DNA of 64,000 bases, taken from positions 62,001 through 126,000 of the forward strand of contig DVGV01000061.1 of NCBI GenBank assembly GCA_018712545.1, in the 5' to 3' direction. A program made the position numbers and the translations under genes. Shown in pieces: positions 8,861-17,922 of the stretch. Numbering within the stretch: the stretch's first letter is position 1; every line of letters begins with the position of its first letter. This DNA is from Candidatus Coprenecus merdigallinarum. Lineage in GTDB: Bacteria > Bacteroidota > Bacteroidia > Bacteroidales > UBA932. The notes below the pieces were generated by a model. That model saw only the letters and a program-made list of their open reading frames with translations. It made no database searches and was not told the origin of the DNA.

Positions 8861-9814
8861 TTATCCTCCTTTATGGTTCCTGCGCCACAACTGCCAGGAA
8901 TTAAACAGATTCTGCCAGACAGCGTACGTACCCGGCGCCAGCGACGACACCGGCGTCAGATAAGTGTAGGCCATCCATATGGCCAACACCGTATTTTTCT
9001 GTCCCAGAGCCTGCCCCGCAGTGATACTGTCCCCGGAAGAGAGCCCGGTACGCTTCCCGAACCAGTACTGCAGGACACAGCTGAGCAGGGCAGCTGCGGC
9101 CAGAAGCCACAGCACCAGAGCCGGAGCCGTACTGTTGTGCATGGAGCGCACGGTCTGCCCGATAGCCAGGGCCAGAGCCCCCGCCCAAAGATAGAAAGCC
9201 ACGCCCGCATGGTCCCTGAAATAGTCATGAGCCTTGGGCCACAGATACTTGATCAGCACTGCCAGCAGGAAGGGGCAGATAAGCAGGGGAAAGACCTTTG
9301 AGAGAATCTTCAGGAACGAGCTGACAAACCCGGCCCCCTGATGCACCTCCACCAGCGGGAACACGAGGGGAACGAAGGCCGCCGCCAGGATATTGGACAT
9401 GAGGTTGTACACAGTAATGCGGGCTGCGCTGCCGCCGAGCCTGTCAGTCACCACCGCAGCGGCCGTAGCCGTCGGGCAGATCAGACAGACCATCGCCCCC
9501 TCGAATATCTCACGGTAAGTCTCATCCATCGGAACGAATATCAGCACCCCGGCCATCACCAGGGCCGAGAGCGTCTGGAAGGCCAGTATGATCCAGTGCC
9601 ACCTGGAGATACGCAGGTCCTTGAAGTCTATCTTGCAGAAAGTAAGGAACAGCTGTATGAAAATCAGCGACGGAGTAAGCACCTCCACCGCCTTCCACAC
9701 CGCCGGCTTCACCGGGGACAGAAATCCAGCATAATGAAAGAGGAAATAGCCTCCGGCACCGGCCAGCATGGCTATCGGCAGGATCCAGTCCTTCAGAAAT
9801 TGCCTGACGCTCAT
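8861..9814 (-). CDS. BASS-family (bile acid:Na+ symporter-like) transporter
   Basis: A 317-residue integral membrane protein with about nine or ten hydrophobic helices across its whole length. It resembles the bile acid:sodium symporter (BASS/SBF) superfamily. Visible features are a short conserved stretch of small and polar residues in mid-protein (CPTATAAAVVTDRLGG) and a later GQALGQKNTVLAIW segment matching the crossed-helix region of that family. The start is the ATG at 9812-9814, which overlaps the stop of the thiamine pyrophosphokinase gene as ATGA. The substrate is unknown. The coupling to a thiamine enzyme invites the idea of a thiamine-related or organic-anion substrate, but that is only context. 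Confidence 0.72.
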   Translation of the reverse strand: MSVRQFLKDWILPIAMLAGAGGYFLFHYAGFLSPVKPAVWKAVEVLTPSLIFIQLFLTFCKIDFKDLRISRWHWIILAFQTLSALVMAGVLIFVPMDETYREIFEGAMVCLICPTATAAAVVTDRLGGSAARITVYNLMSNILAAAFVPLVFPLVEVHQGAGFVSSFLKILSKVFPLLICPFLLAVLIKYLWPKAHDYFRDHAGVAFYLWAGALALAIGQTVRSMHNSTAPALVLWLLAAAALLSCVLQYWFGKRTGLSSGDSITAGQALGQKNTVLAIWMAYTYLTPVSSLAPGTYAVWQNLFNSWQLWRRNHKGG

Positions 9815-10515
9815 AGCCTCTCCACATCCAGCATTCTGTTGAACCATCCGGGAAGATAGAGCAGCACCTTGGCCGGATGACTCATACGCAGTTCCACCTC
9901 AGGAAAGCTGACACGGTTGAGAGTGGCCTTCCACCACATATCGAAGCGCACCCCGTCCGTAGGATACTCCAGGCCACTGCTCTCTATCCTCAACGAGGAA
10001 TCGAAGGCAAATATGGAAAGCGGCTGTCCCTCGGGAAGGCTCATCCGGCATGAGCCCAGGACCGGGACGAAGACCCCGTAATCCGTCACCAGCGAGAGAA
10101 TGCCGCGGGCCCCGCACTGCTCCAGATATTCGGCGAAGTCCGCCAGAAGCGAGATATTGCCCAGAGTGTGGTCCTCCCGCTTGCCGGTGGCGCCGAACAC
10201 GGTGATGGAGAATTCCGGCAGCCGCCTGCCCTTCCCCACCCTCAGCATGGAGCATATCCAGCGGAAGGCCTTCGAGAGGTCATTGCTCTCCTGCTCCCCC
10301 ACCGGAAACAGCTGGTCGGCCAGCTCCTGCCGCAGGTCCTCGGGTAGCGAGTCCATGTCCCCCACCACGAATTCGGGCTTGCGGAAACGCATGAACGAGG
10401 ATGCGGCCCCGTCACAGCACACCACCACATCGCAGGACATCAGACAGTCCCGGACATCGGCGTTGCCGGGGAAATCCCCGTCACAGAGTATGGCATAGGA
10501 AACGGAGGGTCTCAT
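9811..10515 (-). CDS. Thiamine pyrophosphokinase
   Basis: A 234-residue protein that transfers pyrophosphate from ATP to thiamine, giving thiamine diphosphate in the cytoplasm. Family motifs seen are the FVVGDMDSL segment (acidic metal and ATP site), the SNDLSKAFRW segment and the GATGKREDHTLGN loop; the C-terminal domain is the thiamine-binding beta sandwich. The start is the ATG at 10513-10515, which overlaps the stop codon of the upstream Fmt domain as ATGA; an in-frame ATG six codons earlier lies inside that gene. It is in turn ATGA-coupled to the downstream transporter. No TPP riboswitch-like element was recognised at its 5' end, as expected for an internal operon gene. Confidence 0.88.
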   Translation of the reverse strand: MRPSVSYAILCDGDFPGNADVRDCLMSCDVVVCCDGAASSFMRFRKPEFVVGDMDSLPEDLRQELADQLFPVGEQESNDLSKAFRWICSMLRVGKGRRLPEFSITVFGATGKREDHTLGNISLLADFAEYLEQCGARGILSLVTDYGVFVPVLGSCRMSLPEGQPLSIFAFDSSLRIESSGLEYPTDGVRFDMWWKATLNRVSFPEVELRMSHPAKVLLYLPGWFNRMLDVERL

Positions 10516-12962
10516 ACGGCTGTGCCCCTCCATCCGGCAAGAAAGCTCCTGACATCCATACGTTTTTTCGCAGGAGCCTGAATGTCTATAAGGGACAGCA
10601 CCCCTTCCCCGCAGCGCACCAGGATGCAGGAACGGTGGTCGGTATAGGCCGTTCCGGGCGCGGCCGAGGCGAAGTCCTCCGGAGCACCGGCCGATACTGC
10701 CTCTGAGTCAGACAGTACAGCAGTACGATAAATCTTCAGTTCCAGGTCCTGACCGTCCAGGACGACCGTCCCGTGAGCACCCGGCTTGGGAGAGAGTCCG
10801 CGCACCAGATTATGGAGATTCAGGGCCGGACGGCTCCAGTCCATCAGTCCGGTCTCACGGCTGAGCTTGGGTGCCGCGGCCTGTTCCGGCCTGAGAGCCG
10901 AGGCGTCCTGGGCCATGGGCTCTGCGGTACCGCTCTGAAGAGCATCCACCGTCTTGAGCACCAGCTGCGTTCCGGCATCCATAAGTCTTCCGTAGAGAGA
11001 GCCGAAATCCTCGTCAGGCAGGATATCCACCTCCTGCTGGAAGAGGACGGCTCCCGTGTCGATATGCTCGTCCAGGAGGAACGTAGTGACTCCTGTCCGC
11101 GTCTCACCGTTGATCAGGGCCCAGTTGATGGGAGCTGCGCCGCGGTAGGCAGGCAGCAGCGAGGCATGGAGGTTAAACGTGCCCTTGGGCGGCATGGACC
11201 ACACCACGCGCGGCAGCATCCTGAAGGCCACCACGACGAACATGTCTGCATTCCAGCCTCTGAGGGCCTCGAGGAACTCCTCGTCCTTGAGGGACTCCGG
11301 CTGAAGCAGCGGCAGTCCTACGGACATGGCATATTCCTTGACAGGGCTGAACCCTACCTTCTGGCCCCGGCCTGTCCTGCGGTCCGGGACCGTAACGGCG
11401 CCCACGACATTGTACCCTCCCTCCACCAGGGCGCGGAGCGGTCCTACTGCAAATTCGGGGGTACCCATAAACACTATTCCCGACCGGCCCGAACGGCTCA
11501 GCATACCGTCAGTAGTACCGGTCTCCTTACGTTTGTTCATTGACAGTCTTGCAAAAAATTTCTTGACAGGTATCAGATATGTATCCAGATTGAACATGGA
11601 TGAGTCCTTCGTGGACTTCCATGTCAGGAAAATGCCTATAGGCAGGAGGACCATCGAGGATATGAATGCCCCCAGCTCGGGAGATATGGCGCCGTCCCGG
11701 GCCAGCTTCCTGCCGGAGGTGTCGACCACCCAGTAGAGGACGAAGAACAGGGCCGACACGATGACCGGCGTACCGAGACCGCCCTTGCGTATGATGGCTC
11801 CCAGAGGAGCTCCTATGAAGAAAAATATGAAACATGCGAACGACAGGGTGAACTTCCTGAGGGACTCCAGGTCTATGCGCCTGAGCGACCAGGTGTACTG
11901 AAGCGACTCGCGCTGATAGGACTGTATGGTCTGGATAGCCTTCTGCACCGACTGCCTGGCCTCCTTGACGGCGTCCATCTCATCCTGGGCGCTCTTCCAT
12001 GCGAGAGTATCCAGAGGGAAATTGTTCCTCAGTCCCTTGTTGGCAGCCGTGTCGAGCTGGCGCGGAGTGTTCAGGGAGATACTGTACCCCACATTCTTCC
12101 GCTGTCCCGACAGGGTCTCCACGTAGAGCGCTCCCAGCGAGTCGCGGTCGTGCTGCAACTGCTGCAGATTACGGGCCATGACCTCATTGCCGTAACGGTC
12201 CTCATCCGTTTTCTCGAAGGAATAGTTCTCCAGCCCGATCACTATCTCCTGCATGTCGAACTCAATCTGCCTGAGCTGATAGGAAGTGTCACGGAAACTG
12301 CGTGTGTTCTCCTCGTCGTAGGACACGCCGTTGAACAGGGTAAATACCAGCGACTTCTTGTCCGGCGTAGAACGGATAAGGCCGGAATCGGCCACCGCAA
12401 CGGAGACATTGCCGTTGTTCTTGGTGTGGTTGTAGACCATCACGCCGTACATCATGTCCGTCTTCTTGTTACGGGAGTCTACCCGGATAGAATAGCCGTC
12501 GATACCGTTGTAGAACGTTCCGGTAGGTATCTTTATCTCATCCTTGGTGCGGGCTATGTCGTACTGAAGGGCATAAATCTTCTTGTACGCAAGAGGAATG
12601 AGGTTGTTGGACACGAAGAATGCCCCTATGCTTATGGTAAAAGCCACGAAGACAAGGGGCATGAATATCCTCTGCAGCGAGATACCCGCGGCCTTCATGG
12701 CCAGCAGCTCGTTGTTCTCGCCCAGGTTGCCGAAAGTCATGATGGAGGCCAGCAGGGTGGCCAGGGGCATGGCCAGAGGAAGTATAGTCGCCGAGCCCCA
12801 TCCCAGGAACTCCATGATGACCCAGAAACTCAGACCCTTTCCCACCAGCTCGTCGATGTACAGCCACAGGAACTGCATCACCAGTATGAACACGGTGATG
12901 AAGAACGTCATCACGAACGGGCCGAGGAACGACTTGAGCAGGAAGAGGTCCAGTTTCTTCAT
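10512..12962 (-). CDS. LptF/LptG-type permease fused to methionyl-tRNA formyltransferase
   Basis: An uninterrupted 816-codon frame joining two normally separate proteins. Residues 1-470 are a YjgP/YjgQ (LptF/LptG) permease: membrane helices at about 15-37, 58-80 and 98-122, a periplasmic beta domain at about 130-340, and C-terminal helices at about 370-450. Residues 490-816 are a full-length Fmt, with FMGTPEFAV near 498, the FNLHASLLPAYRGAAPI active-site motif with Asn597 and His599, and the catalytic Asp635 in HIDTGAVL. Fmt formylates Met-tRNAfMet for translation initiation; LptF helps extract LPS from the inner membrane. The topology would place Fmt in the cytoplasm. ATG codons at 11540 and 11504 (the latter with AAGGAG about 18 bases upstream) could also start a free Fmt. 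It follows alaS by 25 bases. Confidence 0.88.
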   Translation of the reverse strand: MKKLDLFLLKSFLGPFVMTFFITVFILVMQFLWLYIDELVGKGLSFWVIMEFLGWGSATILPLAMPLATLLASIMTFGNLGENNELLAMKAAGISLQRIFMPLVFVAFTISIGAFFVSNNLIPLAYKKIYALQYDIARTKDEIKIPTGTFYNGIDGYSIRVDSRNKKTDMMYGVMVYNHTKNNGNVSVAVADSGLIRSTPDKKSLVFTLFNGVSYDEENTRSFRDTSYQLRQIEFDMQEIVIGLENYSFEKTDEDRYGNEVMARNLQQLQHDRDSLGALYVETLSGQRKNVGYSISLNTPRQLDTAANKGLRNNFPLDTLAWKSAQDEMDAVKEARQSVQKAIQTIQSYQRESLQYTWSLRRIDLESLRKFTLSFACFIFFFIGAPLGAIIRKGGLGTPVIVSALFFVLYWVVDTSGRKLARDGAISPELGAFISSMVLLPIGIFLTWKSTKDSSMFNLDTYLIPVKKFFARLSMNKRKETGTTDGMLSRSGRSGIVFMGTPEFAVGPLRALVEGGYNVVGAVTVPDRRTGRGQKVGFSPVKEYAMSVGLPLLQPESLKDEEFLEALRGWNADMFVVVAFRMLPRVVWSMPPKGTFNLHASLLPAYRGAAPINWALINGETRTGVTTFLLDEHIDTGAVLFQQEVDILPDEDFGSLYGRLMDAGTQLVLKTVDALQSGTAEPMAQDASALRPEQAAAPKLSRETGLMDWSRPALNLHNLVRGLSPKPGAHGTVVLDGQDLELKIYRTAVLSDSEAVSAGAPEDFASAAPGTAYTDHRSCILVRCGEGVLSLIDIQAPAKKRMDVRSFLAGWRGTAV

Positions 12963-12987
12963 TCAGCAGAATCTATATGTGTGACGC

Positions 12988-15615
12988 TTAACCTATCTTG
13001 TTGACGGATTCGATCATAGCTGTCAGCGCAGCCATCAGGCCGTCCGGGTCCTTGCCTCCGGCCGTAGCCAGGAAAGGCTGTCCGCCTCCGCCGCCCTTGA
13101 TGTTGGCCGCAGCTGCCTTGACATCCTTACCGGCATGAGCTCCGGCTGCCACCAGGTCATCGGTGTACATCATCAGCAGAGAGGGCTTGCGCTCAGGGGT
13201 CATGATGGCGGCCACCATGGCGGCACGGGTGTTCTCCTTGCGCAGCTCGAAAGCTACATCCTTGATGATATCGGGCGAATACACTCCGGTAAGAGTAAAC
13301 AGGCGTACTCCCGCAGGTGTCGTCTCGCTTTTCTCGACCAGAGTCTTCTTGAGGGCGGCGGCTCTCTCGCGGGCCACCTCCTCGAGGGAATGACGGAACG
13401 AATCGTTCTCGGCCACGAGTTTCTTGATGGCAGTAATCACGTCCGGTGTATTCTCGAAGAATGAGCGCACGGCCGATATCTGGTCCTCCACGCCGTCGAA
13501 CATATCCTCAACATAGCTGCCGGTGACAGCCTGGATACGGCGCACTCCGGCAGCGACCGCTGACTCGGAGACGATCTTGAGCATACCGATACGGCCGGTG
13601 GAGGCGGTATGGGTACCGCCGCAGAGCTCTATCGAGTCCCCGAAGCGGATAGCGCGGACCTTGTCCCCGTATTTTTCCCCGAAGAGGGCCATGGCGCCCA
13701 TGGCCTTGGCCTCGGCGATAGGGATATCGCGGAACTCCTCGCGCTGGAAGTCGGAACGGATCAGACGGTTGACCATCCTCTCGACCTCGCGCAGCTTCTC
13801 GGGAGAGACCTTCTCATAGTGGGAGAAGTCGAAGCGGAAATAGGCAGGGCAGACGTACGATCCCTTCTGCTCGATGTGAGTTCCGAGCACGGAGCGCAGG
13901 GCCTGGTGCAGGAGATGGGTGGCCGAATGGTTGTTGGCCGTCTCCTGACGTTTCTGGCCGTCCACGACTGCGTGGAAACCGGCCTCGGGCTCCGAGGGTA
14001 TGCGGTCAGCGATGTGGATGCTGAGGTTGTTTTCCTTTATAGTATTGACGATGCTGATCTTCTCGCCGGAAGGAGACACGATGTATCCGCAGTCCCCGAC
14101 CTGTCCGCCGCTCTCGGCATAGAAGGGAGTGCGGTCGAATACGAGCTGGAAGACTTCCCTGCCCTTGGTCTTGACCGTGCGGTACTTGACTATCTGCACG
14201 TCGGTCTCCAGCAGGTCGTAGCCCACGAAGGAGTGCTCGTCGGTGTCGTTGAGCACCACCCAGTCCCCGGCCTCCACGGCTGCGGCGTTGCGGGCCCTGG
14301 CCTTCTGCTTGCCCAGTTCCTCCTCGAACTCCTCCAGGTCGATGCTGTATCCGTGCTCGCGGGCTATCAGCTCGCTCAGGTCGATCGGGAAACCGTAGGT
14401 GTCGTAGAGGGTGAAGGCATCCTTGCCTGAGATGCGCTTCGTATCAGCATTGCGCTCCATGATAGTGTTGATCAGGCCGATACCCTTGGCGAGGGTACGC
14501 AGGAAGGCTTCCTCCTCCTCCCGGATAACGTTCTCGATAAGAGCCTGCTGCCTGGCCAGCTCGGGATAAGCCTCGCCCATGACATCGACCAGTACCGGTA
14601 CGAGACGGCACAGGAAAGGCTCGTTGAAGCCCAGGAAGGTGTAGCCGTAGCGCACGGCCCGGCGCAGGATGCGGCGGATGACGTAGCCGGCCTTGACGTT
14701 GGAGGGCAGCTGACCGTCGGCTATGGAGAATGATATGGCCCTGATATGGTCGGCGACTACCCTCATGGCGACATCCACATCCTCCGACTCAGCTCCGTAC
14801 TTATGTCCCGAGAGCTCGCCTATCCTGGCGATTATGTCCTGGAACATGTCCCCGTCGTAGTTGCTCTTGTTGCCGTTGACAGCCATCACCAGACGCTCGA
14901 AGCCCATGCCGGTGTCCACGTGATGCTGGGGCAGCTGCTCGAGGGTATCGTCAGCCTTGCGGTTGTACTGGATGAATACGAGGTTCCATATCTCGATTAC
15001 CAGGGGGTCGCTCTGATTGACCAGGTCCCGGCCGGGCACCGCCTTGCGGTCGGCCTCGTCGCGCAGGTCGATGTGTATCTCGCTGCATGGGCCGCAGGGG
15101 CCGGTGTCGCCCATCTCCCAGAAATTGTCCTTCTTGCTGCCGTAGAGGATTCTGTCCTCCGGCAGATACTGCCTCCAGATGTCCAGAGCCTCCTGGTCAG
15201 GACCCAGTCCGTCCTCGGGACTGCCCTCGCAGACTGTGGCGTAGAGCCGTTCCGGATCGAGCCTATAGACCTGTGTCAGCAGCTCCCAGGCCCAGGCTAT
15301 GGCCTCCTTCTTGAAGTAGTCGCCGAAGCTCCAGTTGCCCAGCATCTCGAACATGGTGTGATGGTAGGAATCGTGGCCGACCTCCTCCAGGTCATTGTGC
15401 TTGCCGCTTACCCTGAGGCACTTCTGGCTGTCCGCCACCCTCGGGTAGAGTATGGGTGTGTTGCCGAGGAACCAGTCCTTGAACTGGTTCATGCCGGCAT
15501 TGGTGAACATGAGCGTGGGGTCTCCCTTGACCACCATCGGAGCCGAGGGGACTATCCTGTGGCCCTTCGAGGCGAAGAAGTCCAGGAACTGTTTTCTAAT
15601 CTCTTTCGATGTCAT
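12988..15615 (-). CDS. alaS: Alanyl-tRNA synthetase
   Basis: Charges tRNAAla with alanine. The 875-residue product has the complete domain order: class II catalytic core (residues 1 to about 240, with [10 protein letters not shown] and the [11 protein letters not shown] motif), tRNA recognition helices, the editing domain with the HSATHLLH and [10 protein letters not shown] zinc ligands (near 555-680), and the C-Ala domain ending in the glycine-rich GGGGGQPF segment. The length is normal. It is the first gene of the alaS, permease-Fmt, thiamine pyrophosphokinase, BASS run, with a clear TATATTTG promoter box upstream. The association with Fmt in one operon groups two tRNA-modifying enzymes. 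Confidence 0.97.
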   Translation of the reverse strand: MTSKEIRKQFLDFFASKGHRIVPSAPMVVKGDPTLMFTNAGMNQFKDWFLGNTPILYPRVADSQKCLRVSGKHNDLEEVGHDSYHHTMFEMLGNWSFGDYFKKEAIAWAWELLTQVYRLDPERLYATVCEGSPEDGLGPDQEALDIWRQYLPEDRILYGSKKDNFWEMGDTGPCGPCSEIHIDLRDEADRKAVPGRDLVNQSDPLVIEIWNLVFIQYNRKADDTLEQLPQHHVDTGMGFERLVMAVNGNKSNYDGDMFQDIIARIGELSGHKYGAESEDVDVAMRVVADHIRAISFSIADGQLPSNVKAGYVIRRILRRAVRYGYTFLGFNEPFLCRLVPVLVDVMGEAYPELARQQALIENVIREEEEAFLRTLAKGIGLINTIMERNADTKRISGKDAFTLYDTYGFPIDLSELIAREHGYSIDLEEFEEELGKQKARARNAAAVEAGDWVVLNDTDEHSFVGYDLLETDVQIVKYRTVKTKGREVFQLVFDRTPFYAESGGQVGDCGYIVSPSGEKISIVNTIKENNLSIHIADRIPSEPEAGFHAVVDGQKRQETANNHSATHLLHQALRSVLGTHIEQKGSYVCPAYFRFDFSHYEKVSPEKLREVERMVNRLIRSDFQREEFRDIPIAEAKAMGAMALFGEKYGDKVRAIRFGDSIELCGGTHTASTGRIGMLKIVSESAVAAGVRRIQAVTGSYVEDMFDGVEDQISAVRSFFENTPDVITAIKKLVAENDSFRHSLEEVARERAAALKKTLVEKSETTPAGVRLFTLTGVYSPDIIKDVAFELRKENTRAAMVAAIMTPERKPSLLMMYTDDLVAAGAHAGKDVKAAAANIKGGGGGQPFLATAGGKDPDGLMAALTAMIESVNKIG

Positions 15616-15621
15616 ATACTT

Positions 15622-15633
15622 AACTGATCAGTT
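15622..15633. repeat. 12-base palindrome in the alaS leader
   Basis: AACTGATCAGTT is a perfect inverted repeat between the -7 box and the alaS start codon, close to the expected transcription start. It could be an operator half-site pair or coincidence; no regulator is identified. Confidence 0.35.
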
Positions 15634-15641
15634 CAAAGTCG

Positions 15642-15649
15642 CAAATATA
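15642..15649 (-). promoter_or_regulatory. -7 promoter box of alaS operon
   Basis: The minus strand reads TATATTTG at 15649-15642, an exact match to the TAnnTTTG consensus, 26 bases ahead of the alaS ATG. No clear -33 TTTG is visible upstream, where the sequence already belongs to the end of lptG. A perfect 12-base palindrome lies between the box and the start codon (listed separately). Confidence 0.5.
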
Positions 15650-15663
15650 GGGAATAATACTCA

Positions 15664-16764
15664 TTATTTGGGTGCGATACGGTACAGAACCGCAGCAATC
15701 ACCGCGTACAGTATATTTGGCAGCCACATCGCCAGCCATGGCGGCAAGGTGTCCGTGATGACGAACATCTGGCTGAATCGGAGGAAAAGGATGTAGGAAA
15801 AGCTCAGGGCAATGCCCACTCCAAGGTTGAGTCCTATGCCTCCACGGCGCTTCTTGGACGAGAGAGAAACTCCTATCAGCGTCAGGATAAACGCGGAGAA
15901 GGGCACGGCAAACCGGGTATGCTTCTCGATAAGCGAGTATTTGACCATGCTGTCACCCCTCATCCTCTGAACAGAGATGAGCTCGTCCAGCTCCTTATAT
16001 GTCAAAGTCTCCACCGTATTCTCACGCCGGTAGAAATCATCCAGCGTAAGACTTATCACCGTATCCGTCCTGGCGCCGAAGGTTATCCGCTGCTGCGCCG
16101 TAGAGTAGTCGCGCAGGGTATAGTTCTTGAGCTGCCATCCTCCGGTGGTGCTGTCCCAGGCGGCGCTCTCCGCCGTAAGCTTGGACACCAGACGGCTGTC
16201 CTTCATGCTCTCGAGGGTAAACTTATATGCAGTGTTGTTCCAGGTACTGAAGGACTCCACATAGACATACTCCCCCGGAGCTATCTGATAGTGTATGTTC
16301 CGGTTGGTATTGTAGTATTTCTGTCCCTTGATGTACTGCTCCTCGAAAGCGATACGTCTCTCGTTTGCGCTGGGGATTATGAACAGATTGAGGCAAAGAC
16401 TCATAGAGGCAATGAAAAGAGCCGAGAGGAAATACGGGTACATCAGCCGCCCGAAACTGACACCGCCTGACAGCATCGCGATAATCTCGCTGTTGCCTGC
16501 AAGCTTGGACGTAAAGAATATAACCGTAATGAATACGAACAGCGGACTGAACATATTCATGAAATACGGTATGAAATTGACATAGTAGTCCATGACGATG
16601 GCCCGCAGCGGAGCCTCCTTGTCCACGAAGTCGTCTATCTTCTCGCTGATATCAAAGATGATCACTATGACGATGATCAGCAGCAGAGCCACGAAGAAGG
16701 TTCCGATGAACTTCCTTATGATGTAGCGGTCCAGTATGCGTATTCTGAATGTATTGAGATTCAT
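15664..16764 (-). CDS. LPS export permease of the LptF/LptG (YjgP/YjgQ) family
   Basis: A 366-residue permease of the Lpt ABC system, which moves lipopolysaccharide from the inner membrane to the LptA/C bridge. Three N-terminal membrane helices (about 15-37, 60-80 and 100-120) are followed by a periplasmic beta-jellyroll region (about 135-265) and three C-terminal helices (about 280-360), the standard layout and length. It belongs to the operon-like run beginning at the beta-barrel gene, 27 bases after tgt, and lies just upstream of alaS. The second Lpt permease of this window is the one fused to Fmt, on the other side of alaS; together they could form the LptF-LptG pair. Which of the two is LptF and which LptG is not certain. 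Confidence 0.85.
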   Translation of the reverse strand: MNLNTFRIRILDRYIIRKFIGTFFVALLLIIVIVIIFDISEKIDDFVDKEAPLRAIVMDYYVNFIPYFMNMFSPLFVFITVIFFTSKLAGNSEIIAMLSGGVSFGRLMYPYFLSALFIASMSLCLNLFIIPSANERRIAFEEQYIKGQKYYNTNRNIHYQIAPGEYVYVESFSTWNNTAYKFTLESMKDSRLVSKLTAESAAWDSTTGGWQLKNYTLRDYSTAQQRITFGARTDTVISLTLDDFYRRENTVETLTYKELDELISVQRMRGDSMVKYSLIEKHTRFAVPFSAFILTLIGVSLSSKKRRGGIGLNLGVGIALSFSYILFLRFSQMFVITDTLPPWLAMWLPNILYAVIAAVLYRIAPK

Positions 16765-16791
16765 CGCCTGTCTGCCTGTTCTTCGTATGTT

Positions 16792-17922
16792 CTACAATCT
16801 GTTCTGAAGCCGCTTCACCGCAGCCTCCTTCCACTGCAGGAAATCTCCCGCGGCGATATGCGCCCTGGCCTGTGCCACGACATCCAGATAGAAGGCCAGG
16901 TTATGCTCGCTGGCTATCTGGGCAGCGAGCATCTCCCCGGCTATGAACAGATGCCGCAGATATGCCTTGGTGTAGGCAGTGTCCACAAAGGATGTGCCAT
17001 GAGGGTCTATCGGGGAGAAATCCCTCTCCCACTTCTTGTTGCGCATGTTCATCCTCCCCTCCCAGGTGAACAGCATGCCGTTGCGTCCGTTGCGCGTGGG
17101 CATCACGCAGTCGAACATGTCTATGCCGCGGGCGATGCCCTCCAGCAGATTTTCCGGTGTACCGACTCCCATCAGGTAGCGCGGCCTGTCTTTCGGAAGG
17201 ACGGGATGGACCACTTCTATCATCTCATACATAACTTCGGTAGGCTCCCCGACGGAAAGACCGCCTATGGCATAGCCCTCGCAGTCATACGAGGCCACGT
17301 TCTCGGCGGCCTCGACTCTCAGGTCGGGATAGACGCATCCCTGGACAATAGGGAAGAATGCCTGGGAATAACCGTAGAGCGGCTCTGTCTCCCGAAAGCG
17401 GGCGATTCCTCTTTTCAGCCACTGCTTCGTCAGGTCCAGGGACCTGCGGGCGTAGTTGCGGTCCGCGTCACCTGGGGTACACTCGTCCAAGGCCATGATG
17501 ATGTCGGCTCCTATGATCCGCTGGGTATCTACGTTGTTCTCGGGAGTAAAGCTGTGGGCCGAGCCGTCGATATGCGAGCGGAAGGTACAGCCCTCCGGAG
17601 TCAGTTTCCGGCTGTCGGCCAGGGAGAATACCTGGAAACCGCCGCTGTCTGTCAGTATCGGGCGGTCCCATCCGGCAAACCTGTGCAGGCCTCCGGCCAT
17701 CCGCAGGGTCTCCAGGCCGGGACGCAGGTAGAGGTGGTAGGTGTTGCCCAGGATGATCTGAGCTCCGATATCGGCTTTCAGGTCCCTGTGGTACACTCCT
17801 TTAACAGAACCGACGGTACCCACGGGCATAAAGATCGGTGTCTCTATCGTCCCGTGATCCGTTTCTATCCGGCCCAGCCGCGCACAAGTGGCGGTGTCTG
17901 TCTTCAACAGCTCGAATCTCAT
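16792..17922 (-). CDS. tgt: tRNA-guanine transglycosylase lacking the zinc cysteines
   Basis: Tgt exchanges guanine 34 of GUN-anticodon tRNAs for the queuosine precursor preQ1. The 376-residue protein keeps the catalytic features: TDSGGFQVFSL near 91-101 (substrate-binding Asp92), the GGLSVGE motif near 220, and the GIDMFDCVMPTRNGRNG motif near 266-282 with the nucleophilic Asp. The C-terminal zinc site is altered. Where most bacterial enzymes have CxCxxC, residues 308-315 read HGTSFVDT with no cysteine, although the partner His340 in SEHNLAFYL remains. The gene starts at an ATG that overlaps the stop of the upstream lipoprotein gene by one base (TGATG). Confidence 0.95.
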   Translation of the reverse strand: MRFELLKTDTATCARLGRIETDHGTIETPIFMPVGTVGSVKGVYHRDLKADIGAQIILGNTYHLYLRPGLETLRMAGGLHRFAGWDRPILTDSGGFQVFSLADSRKLTPEGCTFRSHIDGSAHSFTPENNVDTQRIIGADIIMALDECTPGDADRNYARRSLDLTKQWLKRGIARFRETEPLYGYSQAFFPIVQGCVYPDLRVEAAENVASYDCEGYAIGGLSVGEPTEVMYEMIEVVHPVLPKDRPRYLMGVGTPENLLEGIARGIDMFDCVMPTRNGRNGMLFTWEGRMNMRNKKWERDFSPIDPHGTSFVDTAYTKAYLRHLFIAGEMLAAQIASEHNLAFYLDVVAQARAHIAAGDFLQWKEAAVKRLQNRL

